NCBI GenBank assembly: GCA_965243255.1
Contig: CBDEUH010000004.1
Span: 2,790,001 to 2,854,000, forward strand
Direction of reading: 5' to 3'
Length of the DNA stretch: 64,000 nt
Origin: Bin87 sp965243255
GTDB taxonomy: Bacteria; Chloroflexota; Dehalococcoidia; Lucifugimonadales; UBA3495
A program made the translations under genes and the position numbers. This document shows, one piece after another, positions 17,371 through 25,500 of this stretch (within the stretch, counting starts at the first letter, position 1; every line of letters starts with the position of its first letter). Under the pieces are notes generated by a model. It made no database searches and had not been told where the DNA came from. It saw only the letters and a program-made list of their open reading frames with translations.

Positions 17371-17445
17371 GTCCGACGCGCCACGCCGAGGAGTGGGAGA
17401 CGGTGATGCGGGTTATGGTAGAATGGGCGCAGTCGGAGGATATTG

Positions 17446-17793
17446 ATGACCATTGGGGAACTGGCGACTTTGGGGACGGCAATCGCGATGGTGCTGGCAG
17501 CCATCGGGGCTGGCGTTGCTTTCGGCCGGCTGAGCCAGCGCGTCACCCAAGTGGAACACAGGGTTGACGAGCTGGGGAACGAACTGCGGGACGAGATTGC
17601 GGCGGTGCGGAGCGAGCTGCGGAGCGAGATTGCGGAGCTGCGGAACGAAATGCGGGCCGGGTTTGCGGAGCTGCGGGCGCAGATAGAGGAGACCAACCGA
17701 AGGATCGAGGAGACTAACCGGATTCTGGTGGGACTGGCGAATCACCGGCACGACACGGACGGAACTACGGTATTTACCATCCCGCAGCCGTAG
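17446..17793 (+). CDS. small membrane-anchored coiled-coil protein
   Basis: The ATG at 17446 follows CGGAGGA by five bases. The 115-residue product has one N-terminal hydrophobic segment (LGTAIAMVLAAIGAGVAFG). A long heptad-rich coiled coil (RVDELGNELRDEIAAVRSEL onward, to about residue 95) with repeated ELR units follows. It sits exactly between two copies of a 178-bp direct repeat. Function unknown; such proteins occur as phage accessory or envelope proteins. Confidence 0.65.
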   Translation: MTIGELATLGTAIAMVLAAIGAGVAFGRLSQRVTQVEHRVDELGNELRDEIAAVRSELRSEIAELRNEMRAGFAELRAQIEETNRRIEETNRILVGLANHRHDTDGTTVFTIPQP

Positions 17794-17873
17794 CCGGATT
17801 AGCGATAGGTTTGGCGGGAAGCGCAGTCGTCGCCCTGGGAATGGGGGCGGCGATTTTTGTTGAGCGACACCTG

Positions 17874-18050
17874 GGGGTTGACGGATAGGGCGTTGAGGCT
17901 TCATTATGAACATACGTTCGCGATTGCCGAGCAGAGTTTTGAGAGGGCGCGGTGCGCCGGGAGGTTTTAATGTTGAATTGTCGTCGATGCCAGTCGGAGG
18001 CGCTGCTGGAACTGATGCGGCGTCGGCCGAAGGCGGGTAGGTAGGTGGGC
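17874..18050 (+). repeat. 178-bp direct repeat, copy 2
   Basis: Offset by 681 bp from copy 1 with one indel. It contains the same GAAC box and the short frame MLNCRRCQSEALLELMRRRP, which ends at a TAG directly before, and in frame with, the GTG start of the terminase gene. Copy 2 is thus the leader of the terminase gene, and copy 1 the leader of the coiled-coil gene. Confidence 0.85.
17908..17919. promoter_or_regulatory. GAAC-N4-GTTC box (LexA-like), copy 2
   Basis: Identical to the box at 17227-17238 and placed 126 bp before the terminase start. The same possible LexA-type operator. Confidence 0.45.
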
Positions 18051-19544
18051 CGACAGGGGACTAACCCAAAAGCAGCAATTGAGAATGATGGTGGAGAGGT
18101 TGACCCGGTGGGGTTTGCCAGGGATGTGCTGGGGGTGACGTTGTGGAGCAAGCAGGAGGAGGTGCTGCGGGCGGTGATGGAGGAGCGCCGGGTGGCGGTG
18201 AAGTCGGGCAATGGACTGGGCAAGGACTTTACGGCGGCGGTAGCGCTGCTGTGGTATCTGTACACCCATGACCCGGGAATAGTGTTGAGCACGGCGCCGA
18301 CGTTTCGGCAGGTGCGGCACGTGCTGTGGCGTCAAATACGGACGCTGCATCGCCGGGCCGGGGAAGAGCTGGGGGGCCGGATGCTGGAGACGCGGTGGGA
18401 ACTGGCGGATGATCGCTACGCACTGGGGCTGTCGGCGGACGAAGCGGAGCGGTTCCAGGGATTTCACAGCGAGAACATGCTGGTGGTGGTGGACGAGGCG
18501 GAAGGGGTGGATGATGAAATCTACGAGGCGATTGAGGCGGTGATGACGTCGGATAACGTGAAGCTGCTGTTGATTGGAAATCCGACGACGACATCGGGAG
18601 CGTTTCATCGGGCGTTTCACGGTGAGGAGGGGATTTACAAGACCATAACGATATCGGCGTTGGAGTCGCCGAACGTGGTGAACAGGAAGGTGGAGATAGC
18701 GGGGCTGACGACAGCGGAGTGGGTTGATGAGCGGCGGGCGATATGGCGGGAAGACAGCGATTTGTACCGGTCGCGGGTGCTGGGGAAGTTTCCGAAGCGG
18801 GAGGAGAACGCGCTGATTGCGATGGAGGACATTGTGTCGGCGGTGGAGGAGGGAGGCCCCGTTGCCCCTCCCCTGGATTCCCGCCCCGTATCAAGTACGG
18901 GGCAGGCTCTGCGCGGGAATGACGAAAGTGAGCGCCGGAATGACGGAGAGGCGAGCGGGAATGACGAACGCCGGCGGGACTGGTCGGGGATGTTTTTGCC
19001 GGGGGTTGGAGCGGCGTTGGGGCCGGTGGTGATCGGGATGGACGTGGCGCGGTTCGGGAGGAACCGGACGGTGATAGTGGTGAGGCGGGGGGACGTGGTG
19101 GAGTCGGTGCGGGTGTTGAGCGGGATCGACACTATGGCTGGGGCGGGTGAAGTGATTGCGACGTTGCGGCAGCATGGGCCGGCGCTGGTGAACGTGGATG
19201 AAGTGGGGGTTGGAGGCGGCGTAGTGGACCGTCTGAAGGAGCAGGGATATACGGTGCGCGGGATGGTGGGCAGCGGGAAGCCGGAGCGATTGTATTGGTG
19301 CAAGAACCGACGGGCGGAGGGATATCAGATGCTGGCGCGGCGATTCGCCGAGGGTCGGATACGGATACCAAGGGACGTGGAACTGATAAAGGAACTGGAG
19401 GAATTGCGCTACGAGCCCGACAGCCAGGGCAAGATACGGATGGAAAGCAAGCGGGATATGCGGCGGCGTGGAATATGGTCGCCGGACAAGGCGGACGCTT
19501 TGATGCTGGCGTTCTTGGATGACGGGTGGGACGGGTTTTTGTAG
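18045..19544 (+). CDS. orphan phage-type terminase large subunit
   Basis: The 499-residue frame has both terminase domains. The packaging ATPase has Walker A SGNGLGKD (54-61), Walker B LVVVDEAEG (146-154) and the coupling motif GNPTTTSGAFH (178-188). The RNase-H-like nuclease has D333 (IGMDVARFG), D385 (VNVDEVGVG) and D484 (SPDKADALML). Between them, residues about 276-311 are encoded by an inserted palindromic repeat. The GTG start is provisional: the upstream leader frame MLNCRRCQSEALL is in phase but separated by a TAG. No portal, capsid or tail gene is near, so it is an orphan, either prophage remnant or domesticated. The nuclease and ATPase residues are intact. Confidence 0.85.
   Translation: MGRQGTNPKAAIENDGGEVDPVGFARDVLGVTLWSKQEEVLRAVMEERRVAVKSGNGLGKDFTAAVALLWYLYTHDPGIVLSTAPTFRQVRHVLWRQIRTLHRRAGEELGGRMLETRWELADDRYALGLSADEAERFQGFHSENMLVVVDEAEGVDDEIYEAIEAVMTSDNVKLLLIGNPTTTSGAFHRAFHGEEGIYKTITISALESPNVVNRKVEIAGLTTAEWVDERRAIWREDSDLYRSRVLGKFPKREENALIAMEDIVSAVEEGGPVAPPLDSRPVSSTGQALRGNDESERRNDGEASGNDERRRDWSGMFLPGVGAALGPVVIGMDVARFGRNRTVIVVRRGDVVESVRVLSGIDTMAGAGEVIATLRQHGPALVNVDEVGVGGGVVDRLKEQGYTVRGMVGSGKPERLYWCKNRRAEGYQMLARRFAEGRIRIPRDVELIKELEELRYEPDSQGKIRMESKRDMRRRGIWSPDKADALMLAFLDDGWDGFL
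18872..18970. repeat. palindromic REP-like repeat inside the terminase gene
   Basis: CTGGATTCCCGCC...GCGGGAATGACG is the widespread bacterial intergenic palindrome whose translation resembles SHSREGGNP; here it is read as LDSRPVSSTGQALRGNDE. Partial copies of GGGAATGACG follow twice more. A related copy lies at 23317-23371. Its length keeps the terminase frame open. Confidence 0.8.
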
Positions 19545-19611
19545 GGATGAACCCGTCAGGACCGGGCGTGCCGGGCTTTCGGGATGTTCAGTTCCGGCAG
19601 CCCGGCTTCGG

Positions 19612-20565
19612 CTACATAAACAGCTCGCCTACGGAGCGGCCTTCGTGGATGCGCTTGATGGCTTCGCCCATCAGGGGGGCGACGGGCAGGACGGTGAGGT
19701 TGCCCACCATCTGGTCGGCGGTGAGGGGCACCGAGTCGGTGACGACCACTTCCTTGAACGGGCTTTCGGCCAGGAGCTTGGGCGCCACCGGCGAGAAAAC
19801 CGGATGGGTGGCGCAACAATAGACCTCGGTTACACCGGCGTGGAGCAGGGCGTTGGCGGCGTTGACGATGGTGCCGCCGGTGAGAATCTCGTCGTCGAAG
19901 GTGAGGGCGCGCTTGCCCTTGACGTCGCCGATGACGTTCAGGGTCTCGGAGCGGTCATTGTTGCCGGTGCGCCGCTTTTCGATGACGGCGACGGGCACGC
20001 CCAGGCGCTCGGCCATGTCCCGGGCGCGCTTGCTGATGCCGAAGTCAACGGCGACCAGCACCAGATCGTCCAGGCCCTTTTCCACGAAGTAGTTGGACAG
20101 GATGGGCTCGGCGGTAAGCTCGTCAACGGGGATGTTGAAGAAGCCCTGGATCTGGCCGGCGTGGAGGTCCAGGGTCAGCACCCGGTCGGCGCCGGCGGTG
20201 GAGATGAGGTCGGCCACCAGGCGGGCGGTGATGGGAACCCGGGGCTGGTCTTTCTTGTCGGTGCGGCCATAACCGTAGTAGGAGATGACGGCGGTGATGC
20301 GGCCGGCGGACGCCCGTTTGCAGGCGTCGATCATGATCAGCAGTTCCATCAGGTTGTCGTTGGTGGGGGCCACGGTGGGCTGGACGATGAACACGTCGCG
20401 CTCGCGGATGTTCTCGCGGATGCGGACGAAGGTGTTGTCGTTGGCGAACTTGAACGCCTCGCTCTCGCCCAGGGAGATGCCCAGGTAGCGGCACACGTCT
20501 TTGGCCAGTTGGGGATGCGCGTTGCCGGAGAACACCTTCAGTTCGGTTTCGTTGAGCACGGACAT
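19612..20565 (-). CDS. prs: ribose-phosphate pyrophosphokinase
   Basis: Prs makes PRPP from ribose 5-phosphate and ATP for purine, pyrimidine, His and Trp synthesis. The 317-residue product has the family landmarks: FSGNAHPQLA near the start, FVRIRENIRERDVFIVQPT, the flexible region YYGYGRTDKKDQPR, the metal/ribose site LTLDLHAGQIQGFF, and the PRPP-binding loop FDDEILTGGTI. The ATG at 20565 has AAAGGTGG a few bases upstream. Length is normal. It converges on the terminase gene and is divergent from lepB. Confidence 0.96.
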   Translation of the reverse strand: MSVLNETELKVFSGNAHPQLAKDVCRYLGISLGESEAFKFANDNTFVRIRENIRERDVFIVQPTVAPTNDNLMELLIMIDACKRASAGRITAVISYYGYGRTDKKDQPRVPITARLVADLISTAGADRVLTLDLHAGQIQGFFNIPVDELTAEPILSNYFVEKGLDDLVLVAVDFGISKRARDMAERLGVPVAVIEKRRTGNNDRSETLNVIGDVKGKRALTFDDEILTGGTIVNAANALLHAGVTEVYCCATHPVFSPVAPKLLAESPFKEVVVTDSVPLTADQMVGNLTVLPVAPLMGEAIKRIHEGRSVGELFM

Positions 20566-20685
20566 AGGACCACCTTTGCGTGAATACGATGCGCCGAAAG
20601 CCGGGGCAGCCGGCCGCCACTGCGGGCCGGACGGGAGGTAATGGTAAATCGGCGACGGATGGTAGTCAACGCAGTTTGGTAAAAT

Positions 20686-21273
20686 ATGGCTATGAAAGAG
20701 ACCGGCTGGTTCAAGGAGCTGCTGGAAGCGGCCATGATCGGGATGGTGATGTTCATTGCCATCCAGGCGGCGCTGGTGAACTTTCGGGTGGAAGGGTCCA
20801 GCATGCAGCCCACGCTGCTGCCCGGCCACTACCTGATGGTGAACAAGCTGGTGTACTTTCAGCTGGACACCGAGCGGCTGGGCATGATTATTCCCTTCTG
20901 GCAGCCGGCGGAACCCGGAGAGGTGTACCTGGGCCGAACGCCCCGGCGGGGCGACGTGGTGGTGTTCGACTACCCGGAGGACCCGCGGCGGCAGTTCGTC
21001 AAGCGCATCATCGGCGAGCCGGGCGACCGGGTGTCCATCGACGACGGGCGGGTGCACGTGAACGGAAGGCCGCTGGGCGAGCCGTACCTGACGCAGCTGG
21101 GCCGCAGCTCGATGCACTCGGTGGCGCTGGACGAGGACGAGTATTTCGTGATGGGCGACAACCGCCGGGGCAGCCAGGACTCCCGGCACTGGGGGCCGCT
21201 GCCGTCGGACCACATCATCGGGAAGGTGTGGGCGGTGTACTGGCCCCGCTCGGCGTGGGGCTTTCCGCAGTAG
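20686..21273 (+). CDS. lepB: signal peptidase I
   Basis: LepB removes signal peptides from exported proteins at the outer membrane face. The 195-residue protein has one N-terminal membrane segment (residues 14-31), catalytic Ser39 in VEGSSMQPT, catalytic Lys106 in FVKRIIGEPGD, and the box FVMGDNRRGSQDSRHWG near the C-terminus. The length fits the single-anchor Gram-positive/Chloroflexota type. It stands alone between prs (divergent) and a convergent DUF885 gene whose stop is one base away. Confidence 0.95.
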   Translation: MAMKETGWFKELLEAAMIGMVMFIAIQAALVNFRVEGSSMQPTLLPGHYLMVNKLVYFQLDTERLGMIIPFWQPAEPGEVYLGRTPRRGDVVVFDYPEDPRRQFVKRIIGEPGDRVSIDDGRVHVNGRPLGEPYLTQLGRSSMHSVALDEDEYFVMGDNRRGSQDSRHWGPLPSDHIIGKVWAVYWPRSAWGFPQ

Positions 21274-21274
21274 C

Positions 21275-22975
21275 TTACAGGATGAACTCGCCCGGCTCGG
21301 TCAGCATCGCCTGGCGCAGCAGGGGAACGGGCGGCGCGCCCCAGGACAGGACGGCGTCGTGGAAACGGCGCAGGGTGTAGGCGGAGCCTTCCTGCCGGCG
21401 CCAGTCCTGGCGCAGTTTGAGCAGCATCAGCTTGCCCAGGGTGTAGTTGAGATAGCCGGGGTCGAAGGTGCCGCGCAGGGTCTCCTGGCGGGCCGGGTGC
21501 TCCTCCATGTAGGCGTGGGCCTGGAAGAACTGGGTGGCCTCGTCCACGGTCATGCCCTGGGTGTGCATCCCCAGGGAGCAGAGGTAGCGGCAGTTGCGCA
21601 CCAGGGCTTCCAGCAGCTGAGTCAGCCACAGGGCGGGATTGTCCCGGGCGTAGTCGGTTTCCAGCATCATCTCTTCGGTATAGTGCGCCCAGCCCTCGGT
21701 GAAGGCGTAGGAGGTGGCGACGCGGTTGATTAGCGGCAGGTCGCGTCCCTGGCGGGCGTGGCCGTGTCGGTTGTGCAGGTTGTGGACGTAGTGGCCGGGA
21801 TAGACCTCGTGGATGCTGATGATTTCCAGGGTGTGATAGTTGAAGTTGCTCAGCCACTCTTCCTGCTGACGGGGCGTCCAGTCCGGTTCCACCGGGGTAA
21901 CGTAGTAGAAGGCTTCCGTGGCCACTTCCTCCAGGCCGCCGGGGGAATCCATGGCGGCGAAGGCGTAGCGCATGTAGGACGGCGTTTCGGTAACCTGGCA
22001 GCGCTCCTCGGAGGGCAGGCCGATGATGTCGTGGTCAATCAATGCCTGGCGGATGTCTTCCAGCATAGCCCGGGTTTCGGGGATCAGGCCGGCGGCGGTG
22101 GGATGATTGGCGCTGATTTGGGCGACGGCTTCGCGGACGGACTTGCCGGGGGCACCGATTTGAGACAGGAAACGGGCGGCCGCTTCGTCCAGCCGGCGCA
22201 GGTTCTGCTCCAGGTTGGCCTGGCCGATGGATAGCACGTCGGTAAGTGGTACGTCCACCGCCTCGCCCACCGAGAGCATCCGCTGGTAGAGCTGGGAGCC
22301 GATGGCGAAGTCGGGGCGGGCCTTGCGGGCCTGCAGCCGGTCGGCGAAGGCGTTCACTGCGACGGCGGCAGACGCGCGGGCGGCGTTGAACTCGGCGGCC
22401 ACGTCGGGAGCGACGGCCGCGCACTGGGCGGCTGCATCGGCCAGGCCGGTATCGTAGAAGGACGCCATGCCCCGGTAGGCTTGCACCGCCATGTCGCGTA
22501 CCGGTTCGCCCAGCTCCGGCTCGGTGAGCGAGTCCAGCGTGGCCAGGAAGTCGGGAACCTGGCGCAGGATGGCCGTGGCGGAACGGATGCGGTCGGGCAG
22601 GGGCGCGTAGTCGCGTTGGACGTAACCGCCGACGCCCAGGTAGCCCACCTGACGCTGGGGGTTGTCGTGCAGCGTCCGCATCTCCTCCAGGTTGAACAGC
22701 TCGCGGCGCAGGAACGACTCCAGCAGGTTGCGGCTGAGTTGGTCCATGCGGGCGTCGTGGTCGGCGGCGCCGTTGGGTTCCGGGCCGGTGGGCAGGGCGG
22801 ACAGTTGGGCCAGGGTCTGGTGCAGCTCCTCGACGCGGCGGCGGATGCGGCTTGCGGAGAAGTCGGGCAGCCGCCCGTCGTACTCGTGCACGCCGATGCG
22901 GCTGCCGGCGGTGGGCAGAAAGTCCCAATGCTCGCGCACGGCGCGCTGGGTGAGGGCGTCGAGGGCGGGGTTCAT
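21275..22975 (-). CDS. DUF885 family putative metallohydrolase
   Basis: The 566-residue protein belongs to DUF885 (PF05960), thought to be Zn-dependent carboxypeptidase-like enzymes. In the C-terminal half it has the metal motif IHEVYPGHYVH, then SYAFTEGWAHYTEEMM with the expected Glu. GYLNYTLGKLMLLKLRQDW near the end matches the family. The ATG at 22975 is one base after the EthD stop, so the genes are one operon; a TTG at 22984 would overlap it. No signal peptide, so probably cytoplasmic. Confidence 0.85.
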   Translation of the reverse strand: MNPALDALTQRAVREHWDFLPTAGSRIGVHEYDGRLPDFSASRIRRRVEELHQTLAQLSALPTGPEPNGAADHDARMDQLSRNLLESFLRRELFNLEEMRTLHDNPQRQVGYLGVGGYVQRDYAPLPDRIRSATAILRQVPDFLATLDSLTEPELGEPVRDMAVQAYRGMASFYDTGLADAAAQCAAVAPDVAAEFNAARASAAVAVNAFADRLQARKARPDFAIGSQLYQRMLSVGEAVDVPLTDVLSIGQANLEQNLRRLDEAAARFLSQIGAPGKSVREAVAQISANHPTAAGLIPETRAMLEDIRQALIDHDIIGLPSEERCQVTETPSYMRYAFAAMDSPGGLEEVATEAFYYVTPVEPDWTPRQQEEWLSNFNYHTLEIISIHEVYPGHYVHNLHNRHGHARQGRDLPLINRVATSYAFTEGWAHYTEEMMLETDYARDNPALWLTQLLEALVRNCRYLCSLGMHTQGMTVDEATQFFQAHAYMEEHPARQETLRGTFDPGYLNYTLGKLMLLKLRQDWRRQEGSAYTLRRFHDAVLSWGAPPVPLLRQAMLTEPGEFIL

Positions 22976-22976
22976 G

Positions 22977-23291
22977 TTACGCAATCAGCTCGCTTATCAA
23001 AAACTTGGGCTCGATGTCGGTGAAGTTGGGGACGTCGCCGACCAGCTCGCGGCCGTGGGTCTTGAAGCCTTCGTGGACGCCGTCAACGTCGTTGAAGAAC
23101 AGGTAGCCGACGGCGGTGTACATCGGCGGCGCGTTAGGGTCGGTGTCGGAGATGCCTCGCTCCACGTTGTAATAGCGCATCCCGAAGGTGGTCAGGCGTT
23201 CCTGCACCAGGGGCATGTGGGTGTTCACGTAGTAGTCGAAGTCGAAGGATTTGCCCGCTTCGTTGCCGTAGAAGACGGTTACTTTAATCAT
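22977..23291 (-). CDS. EthD-family protein
   Basis: The 104-residue product opens MIKVTVFYGNEAGKSFDFDY, YVNTHMPLVQERL and has YLFFNDVDGVHEGFKTHGRE, matching the ferredoxin-like EthD fold (PF07110), which includes dimeric alpha-beta barrel proteins of ether and small-aromatic degradation. The specific reaction is unknown. AAGAGGAG nine bases upstream supports the start. It lies downstream of an SDR gene and is directly coupled to the DUF885 gene. Confidence 0.8.
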   Translation of the reverse strand: MIKVTVFYGNEAGKSFDFDYYVNTHMPLVQERLTTFGMRYYNVERGISDTDPNAPPMYTAVGYLFFNDVDGVHEGFKTHGRELVGDVPNFTDIEPKFLISELIA

Positions 23292-23316
23292 TGTGCTGGT
23301 CTCCTCTTTGCGATTT

Positions 23317-23371
23317 TCTGGATTCCCGCCTTCGCGGGAATGACGGGTGTGCGGCGGGAATGACGGGTAGG
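23317..23371. repeat. palindromic REP-like repeat
   Basis: TCTGGATTCCCGCC TTCG CGGGAATGACGGG forms a hairpin, and a second CGGGAATGACGGG follows. The core is shared with the repeat inside the terminase gene. It lies between the SDR and EthD genes, where it may influence transcript stability. Confidence 0.8.
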
Positions 23372-23374
23372 AGG

Positions 23375-24178
23375 TCAGTGATAGACGTTGGTGCCGGCTC
23401 CGCCGCCGGCGGCGATGGTTTCGCCGCTGAGGGCGATGCTGCGGGGCGAGGCCAGGAAGGCCACCACCCAGGCCAGCTCTTCGGCGTCCACGATGCGGCG
23501 GGTGGAGTTGCGGGCGGCGACGCGACGCTCGACTTCTGCAACCGTTACGCCTTCCCGCTGGGCCTGCTCGGCGTACATGGGGCCGCTGCGCTCGGTGCGC
23601 GTAGTGCCGGGATGCACCAGGTTGACGCACACGCCGTCGCCGCCCAGCTCCTCGGCCAGGTACTTGGTGAGGTTGGACAGGCCGGAGTTGCGGACGCCGG
23701 CGCTGAGGTTGCCCTCGGCGCGGCGGGCCGACAGGCCGCCCACGTTGACGATGCGACCCCAGCCCTGCTGCTGCATGTAGGGCGCGACGGCCCGGGCGCA
23801 GCGCAGGTAGCCCATCACCTTGGTGTCCAGGTCCAGCAGCACGTCCTCGTCGCGGATTTCGCTGAGCCGGCCCCGGGCCAGACCGCCGGGCGCGGCGGCG
23901 TTGTTCACCAGGATGTCGATGCGTCCGCCCAGGGTTGCGGCGGCCTCGGCCACCATGGCATGGATCTGCTCGGCGCTGGTCATGTCGGCCACGATGGGAG
24001 TAACCGAGCCGCCGGTGTCGCCGGCGATTTCCTCGGCGGCGGCGGACAGGGTGTCGGCGTAGCGCCCGGTGATGACCACGCGGCAGCCGTCAACGGCCAG
24101 CACGCGGGCCACTGCCTTGCCGATGCCGCGGCTGCCGCCGGTTACGATTGCGGTTTTGCCTTGCAGTTCCAGGTCCAT
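23375..24178 (-). CDS. SDR-fold protein lacking the YxxxK pair
   Basis: The 267-residue protein has the short-chain dehydrogenase cofactor site TGGSRGIG (13-20), VNNAAAPGG (91-99) and the HPGTTRTE segment. At the catalytic position the usual Tyr-x-x-x-Lys is replaced by Ala160 and Asn164 (SAGVRNSGLSNLTKYL). The fold and NAD(P) binding look intact, but classical SDR chemistry should not work. Similar RNxxLxNLTKYL proteins form a recognised divergent SDR group. It follows the rplL terminator and leads the EthD-DUF885 genes. The start at 24178 gives a normal SDR length. Confidence 0.85.
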   Translation of the reverse strand: MDLELQGKTAIVTGGSRGIGKAVARVLAVDGCRVVITGRYADTLSAAAEEIAGDTGGSVTPIVADMTSAEQIHAMVAEAAATLGGRIDILVNNAAAPGGLARGRLSEIRDEDVLLDLDTKVMGYLRCARAVAPYMQQQGWGRIVNVGGLSARRAEGNLSAGVRNSGLSNLTKYLAEELGGDGVCVNLVHPGTTRTERSGPMYAEQAQREGVTVAEVERRVAARNSTRRIVDAEELAWVVAFLASPRSIALSGETIAAGGGAGTNVYH

Positions 24179-24228
24179 AGGTGGCAGTCCTCCCGATGGG
24201 TCAACTTGCGGGCATTGTACAACACCGC

Positions 24229-24259
24229 AAAAAAGTAGGGGCGAATGATTATTCGCCCC
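24229..24259 (-). terminator. rho-independent terminator after rplL
   Basis: On the minus strand GGGGCGAAT (loop AATC) ATTCGCCCC is followed by TAC and six T. It lies 28 bp after the rplL stop and ends the ribosomal operon before the SDR gene. Confidence 0.85.
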
Positions 24260-24286
24260 CACAAGATCGGCATTTCGGGTTGACGA

Positions 24287-24682
24287 CTACGCAACCTGTA
24301 CGGTGGCGCCGGCCTCTTCCAGCTTGCCCTTGATGTCGTCGGCCTCTTCCTTGTTGACGCCTTCCTTGACGCGGGTGGGAGCGGACTCGACCAGCTCCTT
24401 GGCTTCGCGCAGGCCCAGGTCGGTAACCTCGCGAACGGCCTTGATGACGTTGATCTTGTTGGCGCCGAAGTCGGCCAGGGTGATGGTGAACTCGGTCTGC
24501 TCGTCGCCACCGCCGGCGGCGGGAGCGTCGTCGGTTACCACACCGGCTGCCGGCGCGGCGGCGACGGCCACGGGCGCGGCGGCGGAAACGCCGAACTCTT
24601 CTTCAATGGCCTTGACCAGATCGGCCAGGTCCATCACGCTCATGTTCTTGATTGCGTCCAGAACTTCCTGATTGACTGCCAT
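24287..24682 (-). CDS. rplL: 50S ribosomal protein L7/L12
   Basis: L7/L12 forms the ribosomal stalk that recruits translation GTPases. The 131-residue protein has the N-terminal dimerisation region (LDAIKNMSVMDLADLVKAIE), the Ala-rich hinge (AAAPVAVAAAPAAG) and the C-terminal domain with the conserved NKINVIKAVREVTDLGLREA and KELVESAPTRVKEGV. Length is normal. It is the last gene of the operon; rpoB does not follow. Confidence 0.97.
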   Translation of the reverse strand: MAVNQEVLDAIKNMSVMDLADLVKAIEEEFGVSAAAPVAVAAAPAAGVVTDDAPAAGGGDEQTEFTITLADFGANKINVIKAVREVTDLGLREAKELVESAPTRVKEGVNKEEADDIKGKLEEAGATVQVA

Positions 24683-24735
24683 GGTTGCTGCCTCCTGATT
24701 TTCCTGGGTTGGTTGACTGGTTGGATGGTGGGCTG

Positions 24736-25272
24736 CTATTCGGCAGCCTCGGCGGGTTGCAGTTGGTCGATGCGGGCCTGCAAAGCGTAGGCCAGACTGC
24801 TGATAGTGGCGTTGAGCACGCTGGCCAGGGCGTACAGCGGAGCCTGCATATTGCCCAGCAGCTGGGCCACCAGCACGGGCTGCGGGGGCAGGCTGGCCAG
24901 GCGAGTTACGCCGTCGCGGGACAGGGCCTCGCCGCGATTGACGACCGCGCCCTGTATCGCCAGGGTGCCGTCGGCGTTGGCGGCGTCGTTGACGGCCTTG
25001 GCGGTGGCGGCGGCGTCATCGTAGCCCAGCGCGATGGCGGTCTGGCCGGCGATGACGTCTTTGAGCTGGGGCACGTCGGCCGCGTCGGCGGCCAGCGACA
25101 GCAGGTTGTTCTTCACGACGATGAACTCGACGCCGCCCTCGCGCATCCGGCGGCGGAGGTTCACCATCTGGTTCACGCCGATGCCGGAGTAGCCGGTGGA
25201 GATAACGATGGAGCTGTTCTCCAGTTTCTCCTTCAGTTCGGCCACCCGGTCAACTTTAGCCTGGGTTGGCAA
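24736..25272 (-). CDS. rplJ: 50S ribosomal protein L10
   Basis: L10 anchors L7/L12 dimers on the ribosome. The product (PTQAKVDRVAELKEKLENSS, GYSGIGVNQMVNLRRRMREG, VEFIVVKNNLL) is typical, 178 residues. I chose the TTG at 25272 because GGAGGAAG lies directly upstream and the N-terminus then matches the family; the longer frame from 25293 would begin inside the attenuator T-run. The C-terminal helix (ALASVLNATISSLAYALQAR) is the L7/L12-binding spine. Expression is probably controlled by the upstream L10 leader. Confidence 0.96.
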   Translation of the reverse strand: MPTQAKVDRVAELKEKLENSSIVISTGYSGIGVNQMVNLRRRMREGGVEFIVVKNNLLSLAADAADVPQLKDVIAGQTAIALGYDDAAATAKAVNDAANADGTLAIQGAVVNRGEALSRDGVTRLASLPPQPVLVAQLLGNMQAPLYALASVLNATISSLAYALQARIDQLQPAEAAE

Positions 25273-25287
25273 TGTCTTCCTCCATGC

Positions 25288-25324
25288 AAACAAAAACCCG
25301 CGCCGGTGAGACTCGAGGCGCGGG
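25288..25324 (-). terminator. transcription attenuator in the L10 leader
   Basis: On the minus strand CCCGCGCC and GGCGCGGG form an 8-bp stem with a 12-base loop, followed by TTTTTGTTT. It lies just 16 bp before the rplJ start, so it must be conditional. Confidence 0.85.
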
Positions 25325-25452
25325 CTGACGACGCGGACGGGCCGGCGTCGTACCAGGTTCCCATTGCTTCGCCTCGGCGGGCGGCCTTGACGCCATTACC
25401 CCGATGATGTCGGGACCCACTGTCTCAAGCGCTGTGTTTGGTATTCAAGTGT
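25288..25452 (-). ncRNA. ribosomal protein L10 leader
   Basis: The 228-bp gap between rplA and rplJ is GC-rich and structured. It contains the conserved-looking stretch CCGAGGCGAAGCAATGGGAA and the cap CAGTGGGTCCCGACATCATC, and it ends in an attenuator hairpin. L10(L12)4 binding to such leaders normally favours termination, giving autoregulation of rplJL. I assign it by position and features, not by a covariance search. Confidence 0.75.
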
Positions 25453-25458
25453 GCGATC

Positions 25459-25487
25459 AGCGTATCACCTGCGAGTCAAAACCGCAA
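25459..25487 (-). promoter_or_regulatory. promoter for the L10 leader and rplJL
   Basis: TTGCGG (25482-25487) and TACGCT (25459-25464) are 17 bp apart on the minus strand, with the leader starting about seven bases later. Confidence 0.5.
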
Positions 25488-25500
25488 GGCGATGGGGCGA

